Shown piece after piece: positions 1-7,988 of a stretch of DNA of 57,750 nucleotides. Made by a program: the position numbers and the translations under genes. The notes below the pieces were generated by a model that did not search any database, was not told the DNA's origin, and worked only from the letters and a program-made list of their open reading frames with translations. Every line of letters starts with the position of its first letter. Position 1 is the stretch's first letter. Source of the stretch: Ferruginibacter sp. (lineage in GTDB: Bacteria; Bacteroidota; Bacteroidia; Chitinophagales; Chitinophagaceae); assembly GCA_014379905.1 (NCBI GenBank), contig JACMKX010000001.1:1-57750 (forward strand). Reading direction: 5' to 3'.

Positions 1-1188
1 AGTAACAACGATTGGGTTGTTGGCTCCACTAATTAAAGTAGCGGTATCTGTACCGGTATAGTTTGCATACCCGTTTGGAGAACAAGCGGAAGTTTTATTA
101 AGATTACCCAGTCTCACATTTTCAATTACATCATCATCTGTGCAATCCGTAACGGGAGGAACACAATAACATGCAGAAGCAGGATTTAAAGTAACCTGCA
201 CCGGGGTAGAAGTTCCAACATTGCCACTACAGGTAACTGTTGCCTGGTAGAAAGTATTGGCCGCTAAGTTGGCAACTGAATAAGTATTATTGGTTGCACC
301 TGCAATAGGTGTAAACGTACCAGTAGCAGAAGGTCCGGAGAACCATTGGTAAGTTACGCCGGAACCAGCAGTACCATTTTGCAATGATAAAGTGAATGGT
401 ATTCCTGCACATACTGCAGTGGCAGAGCTAATCGTATTTCCTGGAGTTGGAGTACCTGCACACGGTGTAGTTGAATAGTTTACTACGAAAGGAAAATCTT
501 GCGGAGCGGTACCATCTAATACAGGCACGATTGCGTTGCTTGCAACAGTTCTCTGCCTGGCATTCCAGCCCGGCTGTGTAACCTGTCCTACAATAGTAAC
601 AGCAGGAGAAAAGTTAGACGCACCTGGTGTTACTGTACCAACCTGCCACTCTACCCAGTAGTTGCCTGCGGGGAGTGAAGTATTAACAGTAGCATTAATC
701 TCCCATATTTTTCTGGTTGTACCACTACCCTGGATACGATACATTAAAGCCTCAGAACTTCCGGAGAATCTATTGGTAGTAAGATCACCAAATACAGGAG
801 TAGGATTGCCTACAGATGGATCTGTATTATAAATTCTAACAAAAACACGGTTAAATGGCGAAGTTGCTCCGGCAGCACCCGTGCTATACGCAAAGAATGA
901 CATGCTGGTAACAGCCCATGAACCCGTTACAGAAAAGTTATCAATCAGGGTTAACCCTGCATCAATGTTGGCACCGTACCCGAAATTGATATTGGTTCCC
1001 TGGATTTCACTCCAGGTATACCCTGCCGGCGCATTAACTGAGGTACTGGAAACAGTACCCGTACTTAAAGGGCCGTTTGAATAAGTTTGAGCATTGGCAA
1101 CACCGGCACAAAGGGCTACAAACCCGAGCGCTATGGCTGCTTTTTGAAATACTCTCCTTAATGTGTTGAAAGTAGTTTTAGATTGCAT
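1..1188 (-). CDS. Large secreted GEVED/Ig-like surface protein, N-terminal part
   Basis: The frame is open from an ATG at 1188 to the left window edge (396 codons), so only the N-terminus is seen. Residues 1-34 form a signal peptide with a basic start, a hydrophobic core and an ANAQ cleavage site. About 200 residues of beta-rich, Thr/Ser/Gly-rich sequence follow, then an Ig/PKD-like stretch with paired Cys and a QWF motif typical of Bacteroidota surface proteins. The last visible part (LNKTSACSPNGYANYTGT) resembles the start of a GEVED domain, which is common in type IX-secreted proteins. Such proteins usually end in a sorting domain, which lies outside the window. It is probably a cell-surface or secreted adhesin or enzyme scaffold. 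The substrate is unknown, and no catalytic domain is visible in this part. Confidence 0.85.
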   Translation of the reverse strand, partial: MQSKTTFNTLRRVFQKAAIALGFVALCAGVANAQTYSNGPLSTGTVSSTSVNAPAGYTWSEIQGTNINFGYGANIDAGLTLIDNFSVTGSWAVTSMSFFAYSTGAAGATSPFNRVFVRIYNTDPSVGNPTPVFGDLTTNRFSGSSEALMYRIQGSGTTRKIWEINATVNTSLPAGNYWVEWQVGTVTPGASNFSPAVTIVGQVTQPGWNARQRTVASNAIVPVLDGTAPQDFPFVVNYSTTPCAGTPTPGNTISSATAVCAGIPFTLSLQNGTAGSGVTYQWFSGPSATGTFTPIAGATNNTYSVANLAANTFYQATVTCSGNVGTSTPVQVTLNPASACYCVPPVTDCTDDDVIENVRLGNLNKTSACSPNGYANYTGTDTATLISGANNPIVVT

Positions 1189-1214
1189 AATTAAGTTTTG
1201 TTTAAAAATAGATT

Positions 1215-1231
1215 TACATCTATAAGATGTA
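1215..1231. promoter_or_regulatory. Palindrome upstream of the secreted protein gene
   Basis: TACATCT and AGATGTA form perfect 7-bp arms around ATA. The site lies 27 bp upstream of the ATG at 1188. It could be an operator or a 5' UTR hairpin. The regulator is unknown, and such a site could occur by chance. Confidence 0.3.
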
Positions 1232-1314
1232 GTAACCTTAAGCAAAAAAAGACAAGGTCATACTTAGGTAATTTGCCTTGTTTACTTTTGAAAGTTTTTG
1301 GAAAAATAGAAATA

Positions 1315-1545
1315 TTAATTAGCTTTTTCAGCAGCAGCAGAAGATTTGGAACCTTTTGCAGATGCAGCAGGGGCAGCTTTTCCAGCCTCTATAGCTAATT
1401 TTTCCTGTAACCGAGGTTTAGCAGCTTCGGTAGTACCAGCCAGCCGAACTTTCGAAGCTTTCTTTTTCGCAACTTTGGCAGGTTCCTGCGCAAAGGCAGC
1501 TGTTAAACCAAAACCACAAATGAGCGTGAGTAAGATTTTTTTCAT
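1315..1545 (-). CDS. Small secreted Lys/Ala-rich protein
   Basis: 76 residues. I start at the ATG at 1545 because it gives a textbook signal peptide (MKKILLTLI... ending AFAQ at about residue 20). A longer frame from 1587 only adds an unlikely hydrophobic leader. The mature part is almost all Ala, Lys, Ser and Glu (KKKASKVR, KAAPAASAKGSKSS), low-complexity and strongly basic, with no recognisable domain. It follows the secreted GEVED-type gene on the same strand after 126 bp. I do not recognise a family. It might be a periplasmic or surface-associated nucleic-acid- or polyanion-binding peptide, but that is a guess from composition. Confidence 0.55.
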   Translation of the reverse strand: MKKILLTLICGFGLTAAFAQEPAKVAKKKASKVRLAGTTEAAKPRLQEKLAIEAGKAAPAASAKGSKSSAAAEKAN

Positions 1546-1731
1546 AATAAATAAGTTTGTGAAAATGAATAATGACCAAATATACATTTATATGAAGAAA
1601 ATGAGAAAAAAATGTTAACACTGGTAAAATCTCGTATTTTTATATCTAATACTGTGATAAACAGCTGTTTGATTGTATTTTTTTTTAAAGTATTCATGAG
1701 TCGGTGCCATTATACTCACCCGGAACTTTTT

Positions 1732-2502
1732 ATGCCAGCTATCATTAAGAAATTTAAGGAATCACGTTTTGTTAAAGGGATGGTTTATGCCATCGTGGGT
1801 ATCTTCACTTACCCAGGTATCAATGTTTTTAATAAACTTACTATAAGGGGAATGGAGCATTTAAAAGATCTTCCCAAAGGAAATGTGCTCTTTGTAAGCA
1901 ATCATCAAACTTATTTTGCAGATGTGATCACTTTCATTCATATTTTTTGCGCTAACTATTGGGGTAAGAAAAACAAACTGGGCGTTCCTTATTATCTCCT
2001 TTGGCCCTTCACCAGGATAAAATATGTGGCGGCTGAAGAAACGATGAAGGCCAATTGGCTTACAAAATTATTTACATTGGCCGGCGCACTAACGGTAAAG
2101 CGTACATGGAGATCGGAAGGATCAGAAGTAAGGCGTGGATTAGATCCGTCGGACACAAGAAAAATCACGGAAGCCCTGATGAATAACTGGGTTATTACTT
2201 TTCCGCAGGGAACAACTAAGCCCTTTGCACCAGGCAGAAAAGGAACAGCGTACATCATTAAACAAACCAGGCCTATTGTAATACCTGTTGTTATTGGTGG
2301 TTACTGGAGAGCTTTCAATAAAAAGGGTTTGAAGTTTAAAAAGAAAGGTTCTCAACTGTCGGTGACGTTTAAAGAACCTTTGCAAATTAACTATGAGGAT
2401 AGTTCTGAAAATATTATCAACCAGGTGATGGATGCTATTGAACAAAGCAAAACATTTATGCTCAAAGGCCGGCACCACTTAATGACACAAATGGATAAAT
2501 AA
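1732..2502 (+). CDS. 1-acyl-sn-glycerol-3-phosphate acyltransferase (PlsC family)
   Basis: 256 residues from the ATG at 1732. Upstream ATGs at 1612 and 1696 exist but add poorly structured sequence. The protein should transfer an acyl group to lysophosphatidic acid or a related lysolipid at the inner membrane. Motif I is SNHQTYFAD: the catalytic His is present, but five residues rather than the usual four separate it from Asp. A later FPQGTTKPF corresponds to the family's FPEGTRS-type motif III, with Gln in place of the usual Glu. A final IPVVIGG block is the usual beta-strand. Its stop codon directly abuts the stop of the convergent thioesterase gene. It could act on a lysolipid other than phosphatidate, since the motifs are atypical. 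Confidence 0.8.
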   Translation: MPAIIKKFKESRFVKGMVYAIVGIFTYPGINVFNKLTIRGMEHLKDLPKGNVLFVSNHQTYFADVITFIHIFCANYWGKKNKLGVPYYLLWPFTRIKYVAAEETMKANWLTKLFTLAGALTVKRTWRSEGSEVRRGLDPSDTRKITEALMNNWVITFPQGTTKPFAPGRKGTAYIIKQTRPIVIPVVIGGYWRAFNKKGLKFKKKGSQLSVTFKEPLQINYEDSSENIINQVMDAIEQSKTFMLKGRHHLMTQMDK

Positions 2503-3015
2503 TTACTCTGAAAAAAACAACGCCTTTAATTCCTTTGCTTCATCGGGTTTCATTTTTCCTCCCAATATTAATCGCAGCTGGCGTCTTCTTAAAGCGCCAT
2601 CAAATAATTTTATTTCTTCTTCTGTTTCGGGTACCAGTTTATTTACAGGCCTCGGTTTTCCATTTGGATCGAGCGCTACAAAAGTATAATACGCCTCATT
2701 GCTTTTGTATTTATATTGTTGTATAGCATCTTCGCCATATACTTTCATGTGCACTTCCATGCTACTGCTGAAAGCCCGCGTTACTTTTGCCTCAATATGC
2801 ACCACGTTGCCTATTTTAATAGGCGTTTCAAAAGATATATTATCAACCGAAGCTGTCACCACCGGGGCGGCACAATGTTTCATAGCTGCCAGGGCTGCAG
2901 CAATATCCATCCAATACATCAGGCGGCCACCCATCAGGTTACCAAAGTTATTGGTATCATTGGGCAAAACCAGTTCTGTCATTACCACCAGCGATTCACT
3001 TGCTTTTTTTTCCAT
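2503..3015 (-). CDS. Acyl-CoA thioesterase, hotdog fold (YciA/ACOT type)
   Basis: 170 residues, the usual size of a single-hotdog acyl-CoA thioesterase. The family core is clear: PNDTNNFGNLMGGRLMYWMD (residues about 18-38, including the catalytic Asn/Asp and the Gly-Gly turn of the hotdog helix), then VTASVDNISFETPI and a YYTFVALD strand. It should hydrolyse acyl-CoA to free acid and CoA in the cytosol. A basic C-terminal tail (ALRRRQLRL) is typical of the Bacteroidota members. A TATCTTTG promoter box lies 14 bp upstream of the start. It faces the PlsC-type gene with no gap between the two stop codons. Confidence 0.88.
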   Translation of the reverse strand: MEKKASESLVVMTELVLPNDTNNFGNLMGGRLMYWMDIAAALAAMKHCAAPVVTASVDNISFETPIKIGNVVHIEAKVTRAFSSSMEVHMKVYGEDAIQQYKYKSNEAYYTFVALDPNGKPRPVNKLVPETEEEIKLFDGALRRRQLRLILGGKMKPDEAKELKALFFSE

Positions 3016-3029
3016 ACATGTAATTTAGG

Positions 3030-3037
3030 CAAAGATA
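3030..3037 (-). promoter_or_regulatory. TAnnTTTG promoter box of the thioesterase gene
   Basis: TATCTTTG on the minus strand matches the Bacteroidota -7 box. It ends 14 bp before the ATG at 3015. I see no clear TTTG at -33. Confidence 0.5.
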
Positions 3038-3084
3038 AGTGATGCTTGCGGCCGATAAATGTTTTCCTTAAAACCACCCTGATC

Positions 3085-3360
3085 TTAACGCCTGTTTATC
3101 TTATTGAGCGAAATGGTTCTTTGCCTGCTGCATTTAAAGCGGGATACTTTTTCGGTTCTTAATTGCTCATGTTTGGTAGCCCTCCCATTGGTACGCATTC
3201 TCCACATTTTAAAACTTGATTGCTTTAAATTTTTTCGCATCAGTTTTATAACATCCTTTTCCGTTAAACCAAACTGCTTTTCAATAGACTCGAAAGTTGT
3301 TCTGTCTTCCCAGGCCATTTCTATAATGCGGTCTGTTTCAACTAAGTTTAGGTCAGCCAT
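3085..3360 (-). CDS. TIGR03643 / DUF2805 family protein
   Basis: 91 residues. It matches the TIGR03643 (DUF2805) pattern: an N-terminal helix-turn-helix-like segment ([20 protein letters not shown], then a VIKLMRKNL helix), then [20 protein letters not shown]. The function is not established. The HTH look suggests DNA or RNA binding. Its start overlaps the end of the DUF2256 gene by 8 bp, and both follow the photolyase gene, so the three are likely one translationally coupled operon. This set (photolyase, DUF2256, TIGR03643) recurs in many bacteria, usually near light- or UV-response genes. The C-terminal basic tail ([18 protein letters not shown]) is less conserved. Confidence 0.82.
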   Translation of the reverse strand: MADLNLVETDRIIEMAWEDRTTFESIEKQFGLTEKDVIKLMRKNLKQSSFKMWRMRTNGRATKHEQLRTEKVSRFKCSRQRTISLNKINRR

Positions 3361-3514
3361 TCTTTTTATCTTTTTTTGCTCTGCATTGATCGCTGCAATA
3401 TTTTACCCCGCTCCAAACTTTTTCCCATTTTTTTCGCCAGGTAAAAGGCCGGTTACATACCACACATACTTTCGGCGGCAATGTTATTTTTTTTGCTTTG
3501 GTAGCTTTTGGCAT
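3353..3514 (-). CDS. DUF2256 small zinc-ribbon-like protein
   Basis: 53 residues from the ATG at 3514 to a TGA at 3353-3355. The sequence holds [20 protein letters not shown] and, near the end, [11 protein letters not shown]: two CxxC/CxxxC pairs that would bind one zinc, plus the conserved RPFxWRKKW block of DUF2256. It begins 5 bp after the photolyase stop, and its last 8 bp overlap the TIGR03643 start. The role is unknown, but the family is habitually found beside photolyase/cryptochrome genes, so a part in light-dependent repair or its control is likely. Confidence 0.85.
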   Translation of the reverse strand: MPKATKAKKITLPPKVCVVCNRPFTWRKKWEKVWSGVKYCSDQCRAKKDKKNG

Positions 3515-3519
3515 ATTGA

Positions 3520-4989
3520 TTACAAGGATTGTAAAAAGTCCTCTGCAATTTTGAAATGATCGTTTCTTTTTTCATCACTCATTTTGTCCAGTGTTTTTAA
3601 TAACATTCCAAGCCGCGGGTTGCCGGCAAAAAAATCCCTGTTCAACTGCATAAACCGCCAGAACAGACCGTCCCACACACCACACCATGCTCCTTTTTTA
3701 TAATCGCTCATTTTTAAAATATAATTGCTGCCGCTAATATACGGTTTGGTTGTCATCAATCCGCCATCTGCAAACTGGGTCATGCCATATACATTGGGTA
3801 CCATCACCCAATCATAACTGTCTATAAATAATTCCATGAACCAACGGTATACTTCGTCCGGATCAAATTCACACAGCAGCATAAAATTTCCCAGCAACAT
3901 TAATCGCTCAATGTGGTGGCAGTAGCCGGTTTTCAGTATTTTTTTTATCGTATTGTCAATAGGTGTAATGCCCGTATTACCTTGCCAGAAAGAAGCGGGA
4001 ATTTTTCTGCTGAATCCCCAGAAGTTTTTTGTTCGTTGCCTGTTTCCTTCCCGTTCATAAATGATGCGGATAAACTCCCGCCACCCTGTTACTTGTCTTA
4101 TAAATCCTTCCAGTGAATTCAGCGGAACTTTGTATTTAACTGCTGAAGCCATTACCCGGTGGATTACCTGTTGCGGCGTTAACAAACCAATGTTCAGAAG
4201 CGGGCTTAATACAGCGTGATGGAGGTAGTTTTCTTTGGCTACAATAGCATCTTCATAAATACCAAATTTTTCAAATCTTGTTTCAATGAATTCATCCAGC
4301 CATTTCTCGGCATCAACAAAATTAACAGGGTAATTAAAAGCGGATATTATTCCGTAATGATGAGAAAAATGTTCAGTAACGTAGCCTGCAGCTTCTTCTA
4401 CAAATTTGTTGTTTGCAGGAAACTGTATCACAGGCGCGGCCTGGCCTTTGGGAAACTTCAACCTGTTGTCAGCATCATAACTCCACCGGCCGCCAACGGG
4501 TTCGTTGGCGCCTGTTGTTAATAATTTCCTGCGCTTGCGTTGGTCAATGTAAAATGCAGTTTGAAAATAAGTTGTTTTATTTTCGAAATAAGTATTGGCT
4601 TCTGCCATGTTGTTTAAAAATTGGGGAGTAGGGTAAACGGTTTTTGTAATAGCAAGCTTTTTACAGGAGCTGTCAATTCGTTTAGTCAGCCATTCATCAA
4701 CCGGGTCTGCAAAATGGATCTGTGTTATTCTTTTTGAGGATAACGCTGTCAATAATATTCTAATATCAGCCTTGTCTTCCCATGCTTCCACATATTCAAT
4801 AGTTATTTGTTGGCTCATTAAAAAATCGCAGTAAGCCTTCATGCTTGCCCGGTGCAACAATATTTTTTGTTTATGAAAATGATACTGTCTGAAGAAAAGA
4901 AACTCTTCTACCAAATAACAAATTCGGCCCTTTTGTATGGCGGGATGTTCTTTAAAAAGCTGGTGAGGGAAAATAATTGTGGCATCCAT
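3520..4989 (-). CDS. Cryptochrome/photolyase family protein (FeS-BCP/PhrB-like), lacking most Fe-S cysteines
   Basis: 489 residues, the normal length for the bacterial (6-4) photolyase / FeS-BCP family (DPRP, PF04244). The N-terminus ([13 protein letters not shown], then [18 protein letters not shown]) is the alpha/beta antenna domain. The C-terminal FAD domain shows [29 protein letters not shown] and [16 protein letters not shown]. In PhrB four Cys bind a [4Fe-4S] cluster. Here the MSDYCxxC segment reads MSDYKKGA, the following loop is deleted, only the last Cys (AWCGVW) remains, and the first Cys position is Ile/Pro. It therefore probably lacks the cluster but keeps FAD, and it should repair UV photoproducts or sense light. 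First gene of an operon with DUF2256 and TIGR03643. Confidence 0.9.
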   Translation of the reverse strand: MDATIIFPHQLFKEHPAIQKGRICYLVEEFLFFRQYHFHKQKILLHRASMKAYCDFLMSQQITIEYVEAWEDKADIRILLTALSSKRITQIHFADPVDEWLTKRIDSSCKKLAITKTVYPTPQFLNNMAEANTYFENKTTYFQTAFYIDQRKRRKLLTTGANEPVGGRWSYDADNRLKFPKGQAAPVIQFPANNKFVEEAAGYVTEHFSHHYGIISAFNYPVNFVDAEKWLDEFIETRFEKFGIYEDAIVAKENYLHHAVLSPLLNIGLLTPQQVIHRVMASAVKYKVPLNSLEGFIRQVTGWREFIRIIYEREGNRQRTKNFWGFSRKIPASFWQGNTGITPIDNTIKKILKTGYCHHIERLMLLGNFMLLCEFDPDEVYRWFMELFIDSYDWVMVPNVYGMTQFADGGLMTTKPYISGSNYILKMSDYKKGAWCGVWDGLFWRFMQLNRDFFAGNPRLGMLLKTLDKMSDEKRNDHFKIAEDFLQSL

Positions 4990-4999
4990 ACAAAAGACG

Positions 5000-5026
5000 T
5001 AAACAAAATGCCCGTCATTTTGTTTA
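5000..5026. promoter_or_regulatory. Perfect palindrome in the photolyase/SDR divergent promoter region
   Basis: TAAACAAAATG, a 5-bp spacer CCCGT, and CATTTTGTTTA form perfect 11-bp arms. They fill the middle of the 56-bp gap between the divergent photolyase and SDR genes. The position suggests an operator controlling both directions. The regulator is not in the window. Confidence 0.55.
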
Positions 5027-5045
5027 AACCATATAAACTAACTGC

Positions 5046-5762
5046 ATGGAAAATATAAAAGGAAAAAATATTTTATTAATCGGCGCCACCGGGGGTATAG
5101 GGGCTAAAACTGCAAAGTTACTGGCTTCCGGCGGGGCCAATGTTTTTTTGTCGGGAAGAAACGAAGCTAAACTTGCAGCGGTAGCAGCCAACTGTGGCAT
5201 ACCTGTGGAGCAAACCTGCATTGCAGATATTTCGCAACAAGCTGAAGTGGAAATATTAAAAGAAAAATATTTTACACAATTTGACCGCATAGATATTTTA
5301 GTAAATGCCGCCGGCACAGGAATTATTAAGCCAATGGATACATTGACCCCGGAAGATTTTATGCAATGCATTCACAATAATTTGTACGGGGCTTTTTTGT
5401 TGGTAAAAGCTTTTTTACCCGGCATGAAGGACAATAAAACGGGGCTTATTATAAATATTCCCGGCGTATTAGGCAAAGTGCCGATGGCGGGAGCTGCTGC
5501 TTATAGCGCCGGTAAATATGGGCTGGTAGGTATGATGCAAAGCATAAGAGAAGAATTGAAAAGAACGGAGATAAGAATCACTAATTTATTTTTGGGAGGA
5601 GTGGATACTCCTTTCTGGGACAGCATCGATCTCCGGGTGCAAAAAGATAAAATGGTACAGGCAGAAGAAGCAGCCAAAGCAATTTGGTTTCTTTGCCAGC
5701 AACCCCGCAGCGCAGTAGTGAGCGAAATGGTGCTTCAGCCATTCAATCACCAGGCGATATAA
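5046..5762 (+). CDS. SDR-family NAD(P)-dependent oxidoreductase, catalytic Ser absent
   Basis: 238 residues, classical short-chain dehydrogenase size. The Rossmann nucleotide loop is GATGGIG (residues about 13-19), NAAGTG stabilises the core, and the YSAGK motif supplies catalytic Tyr and Lys. The Ser normally found 13 residues before the Tyr is Gly here (INIPGVLG instead of the usual INxSSxxG), so catalysis may be altered. The substrate is unknown. It is divergent from the photolyase operon across 56 bp holding a perfect palindrome, and SDR genes are frequent members of light-response gene groups. A common regulator is therefore plausible. Confidence 0.85.
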   Translation: MENIKGKNILLIGATGGIGAKTAKLLASGGANVFLSGRNEAKLAAVAANCGIPVEQTCIADISQQAEVEILKEKYFTQFDRIDILVNAAGTGIIKPMDTLTPEDFMQCIHNNLYGAFLLVKAFLPGMKDNKTGLIINIPGVLGKVPMAGAAAYSAGKYGLVGMMQSIREELKRTEIRITNLFLGGVDTPFWDSIDLRVQKDKMVQAEEAAKAIWFLCQQPRSAVVSEMVLQPFNHQAI

Positions 5763-5832
5763 ATAACTGTATTTCTATTATTTGGTAGTTCGGTAACGAT
5801 GTAGGAATTTCGCTGCTCCAAATTGCTCCATA

Positions 5833-7050
5833 ATGATATCATTCGAAAATACAGAATACGCTTTTGCTTACAAAACCACCGCGGCATTAAAAAAAGCTCG
5901 TTTTCTTTTTTCTTCTATGGGCAGCCCCTTGTTGTTAAAAATGGGCCTGTCGGTTATGCCACTGGCCATTAAGTGGAATTTGCCTTTTACAAAACAACTG
6001 CTTCGCAAAACTATTTTCCAGCAATTTGTAGGAGGTGAAACACTGCCCGAAACTGCGATAGTAGCCGATAAACTGGAGCAATACAATGTACAGGTAATTT
6101 TAGATTATGGAGTAGAAGGCGGCGGAGATGGGGAGCAGGGGTTTGATCATGCTACCCAGGAATTTATCCGTGTAATTGATTACGCCGCCACCCAACACAA
6201 TATACCCTTCATGAGCATTAAGGTAACCGGCTTCAGCCGTTTTGAATTGTTGGAAAAAATGGATGAAGGTATGAACAGTGCAGCCGGAACTTTAATGAAA
6301 CGTTATGTGCAGGCCCTGGAAGATTTACCTTCAAATGAAAGGGATGAGTGGCAGCGTGTGGCAGACCGCCTCAAAAAAATATGTGAAACAGCAGCTACAA
6401 AAAAAATAGCGGTATTGGTAGATGCAGAAGAGACATGGATACAGGATCCGGTGGACGCCATTACCATGTTAATGATGGATATTTACAATAAGAATAGTAT
6501 AGTGGTATACAATACTATTCAACTATACAGGCATGACAGGTTGCAATTTTTAAAAGCCAGTTACGAAGCAGCTATCGAAAGAAATTTTTTGCTGGGGGCA
6601 AAAATTGTCAGAGGTGCTTACATGGAAAAAGAAAGAAAACGTGCTGCAGAAAAAAATTATCCTTCACCCATACAACCTAATAAGGAAAGCAGTGACAGGG
6701 ATTACAATGCAGCCGTGGAATTTTGCATAACTCACCTGGATAATATTGCAGTCATTGTAGCCTCGCACAATGAGCAAAGTAATTTGCTGGCCACACAATT
6801 GCTTGATCAAAAAAATCTTGCACACAATCATCCCCATGTACATTTTTCTCAATTGTATGGTATGAGTGATAACATCACTTTTAACCTCGCCAAAAGCGGC
6901 TGTAGTGTGAGCAAGTATTTACCCTTTGGGCCAATAAAAGATGTAGTGCCTTACCTCATGCGCCGTGCACAGGAAAACAGTTCTGTATCGGGGCAAACAG
7001 GCCGTGAACTGGGGTTGATAAAGAAAGAGCTGGAGAGGAGGAAGGGATAG
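5833..7050 (+). CDS. Proline dehydrogenase (ProDH)
   Basis: 405 residues, the usual size of the monofunctional Bacteroidota enzyme. It oxidises L-proline to pyrroline-5-carboxylate, passing electrons via FAD to the quinone pool. The TIM-barrel core shows SIKVTGFSRFELLEK, VLVDAEETWIQ, KIVRGAYMEKER (flavin/substrate strand) and, near the end, YLPFGPIKDVVPYLMRRAQEN, whose Arg pair binds the proline carboxylate in the family. The pyrroline-5-carboxylate dehydrogenase needed for the next step is not nearby. The ATG at 5833 gives the usual N-terminus (ISFENTEYAFAYK). Confidence 0.93.
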   Translation: MISFENTEYAFAYKTTAALKKARFLFSSMGSPLLLKMGLSVMPLAIKWNLPFTKQLLRKTIFQQFVGGETLPETAIVADKLEQYNVQVILDYGVEGGGDGEQGFDHATQEFIRVIDYAATQHNIPFMSIKVTGFSRFELLEKMDEGMNSAAGTLMKRYVQALEDLPSNERDEWQRVADRLKKICETAATKKIAVLVDAEETWIQDPVDAITMLMMDIYNKNSIVVYNTIQLYRHDRLQFLKASYEAAIERNFLLGAKIVRGAYMEKERKRAAEKNYPSPIQPNKESSDRDYNAAVEFCITHLDNIAVIVASHNEQSNLLATQLLDQKNLAHNHPHVHFSQLYGMSDNITFNLAKSGCSVSKYLPFGPIKDVVPYLMRRAQENSSVSGQTGRELGLIKKELERRKG

Positions 7051-7055
7051 TCCAG

Positions 7056-7247
7056 GGTCGATAGACCATAGTCCATAGCCGATTATAATGTAAGGAACAC
7101 TATTCTTGTTAGTCAAACTTTTCAAATTTTTCCAGGCCTATTTCTCCTATCATTACTAATGAATAAAATGGTTAATGCAGTTTCGTATCTAAAAAGTGCC
7201 AACAAATTTCACGCTGGTCTATTGACTATTGACCATGGACTATTGAC
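7056..7247. repeat. Intergenic inverted repeat of GTC(C/A)ATAG units
   Basis: The left arm at 7057-7078 (GTCGATAGACCATAGTCC...) and the right arm at 7219-7247 (CTATTGACTATTGACCATGG...) are inverted copies with about 4 mismatches over 22 bp. They enclose roughly 140 bp of AT-rich sequence without a gene. Each arm is itself built of short GTCnATAG/GACCATAG units. Related structures lie at 33582-33726 and 42807-42915. Confidence 0.6.
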
Positions 7248-7251
7248 TTCT

Positions 7252-7908
7252 TCAGTGCACCTTCAACACTTTATCACCCGCCAACGCAAATACATGGTCT
7301 TCTTCTTTTATTTTTAAAGCAAACGTACCGGTAAATTTCCCGAAGGCCGGTAGCACTGCAAAAGTTTCGCTGAAATAAAAACAGGGTACCTGTATGGATT
7401 GTCTCCCTAAACCTTTTAAGCGGATACAGGGATGTATATGCCCGCTAAAATAATATTTGCCACCTGTAACCGAGGCGTCATTTATATCATGCGTAAAAAT
7501 AAAATCGCCCAGCCACCATTCATTGTAATGTAATTGTAAACCTGCTTCCTGGTACCATTTTAAAGATAGAATATCATGGTTGCCAACTACGAGGTGAAAT
7601 TCAATATGCGGGAGATCATTTCTCCATTTTAAAAATAACTGATGTTCTTTATTGGCGTGGCTATGAAACATATCGCCCACGATAATTACTTTTTGAGGTT
7701 TATGCAATTGTATAGAAGCTACCAGTCTTTGCAGATCTTCTTTAAATAGATCCTGCGGAATACCAATGCCATGCTTGCGGAAATGCCCGCTTTTTCCCAG
7801 GTGCAGGTCGCTTAGTATCAATGCTTTTTCTTCTTCCCAGAAAATGGTTCTGTCTGCCGACAATAAAAAATGGTTTCCTGATAATTCATGCAGGACATAA
7901 TGATTCAT
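7252..7908 (-). CDS. pdeM: Ligase-associated DNA damage response phosphoesterase, PdeM-like
   Basis: 218 residues, calcineurin-like metallophosphoesterase. The metal motifs are in order: SDLHLGK (residues about 33-39), VGDMFHS, VGNHD, and FSGHIHP near residue 155. The block HLGKSGHFRKHGIGIP is typical of the ligase-associated family TIGR04123 (PdeM). That family is usually next to an ATP-dependent DNA ligase, a helicase and an exonuclease. None of those is adjacent here, so the gene stands alone. It should hydrolyse phosphodiesters or nucleic-acid ends in a repair setting. A TAAATTTG promoter box ends only 4 bp before the ATG. Confidence 0.85.
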   Translation of the reverse strand: MNHYVLHELSGNHFLLSADRTIFWEEEKALILSDLHLGKSGHFRKHGIGIPQDLFKEDLQRLVASIQLHKPQKVIIVGDMFHSHANKEHQLFLKWRNDLPHIEFHLVVGNHDILSLKWYQEAGLQLHYNEWWLGDFIFTHDINDASVTGGKYYFSGHIHPCIRLKGLGRQSIQVPCFYFSETFAVLPAFGKFTGTFALKIKEEDHVFALAGDKVLKVH

Positions 7909-7912
7909 AGCG

Positions 7913-7920
7913 CAAATTTA
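7913..7920 (-). promoter_or_regulatory. TAnnTTTG box immediately upstream of pdeM
   Basis: TAAATTTG on the minus strand ends 4 bp before the ATG at 7908. If used, the transcript would be nearly leaderless. I see no -33 TTTG at 19 bp. Confidence 0.35.
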
Positions 7921-7988
7921 ATCCTTGTTTTTATAAATGGTTTGGTATGTTTTGAGAGATAGTGTAATTTGGGAAAAACTAATATATT

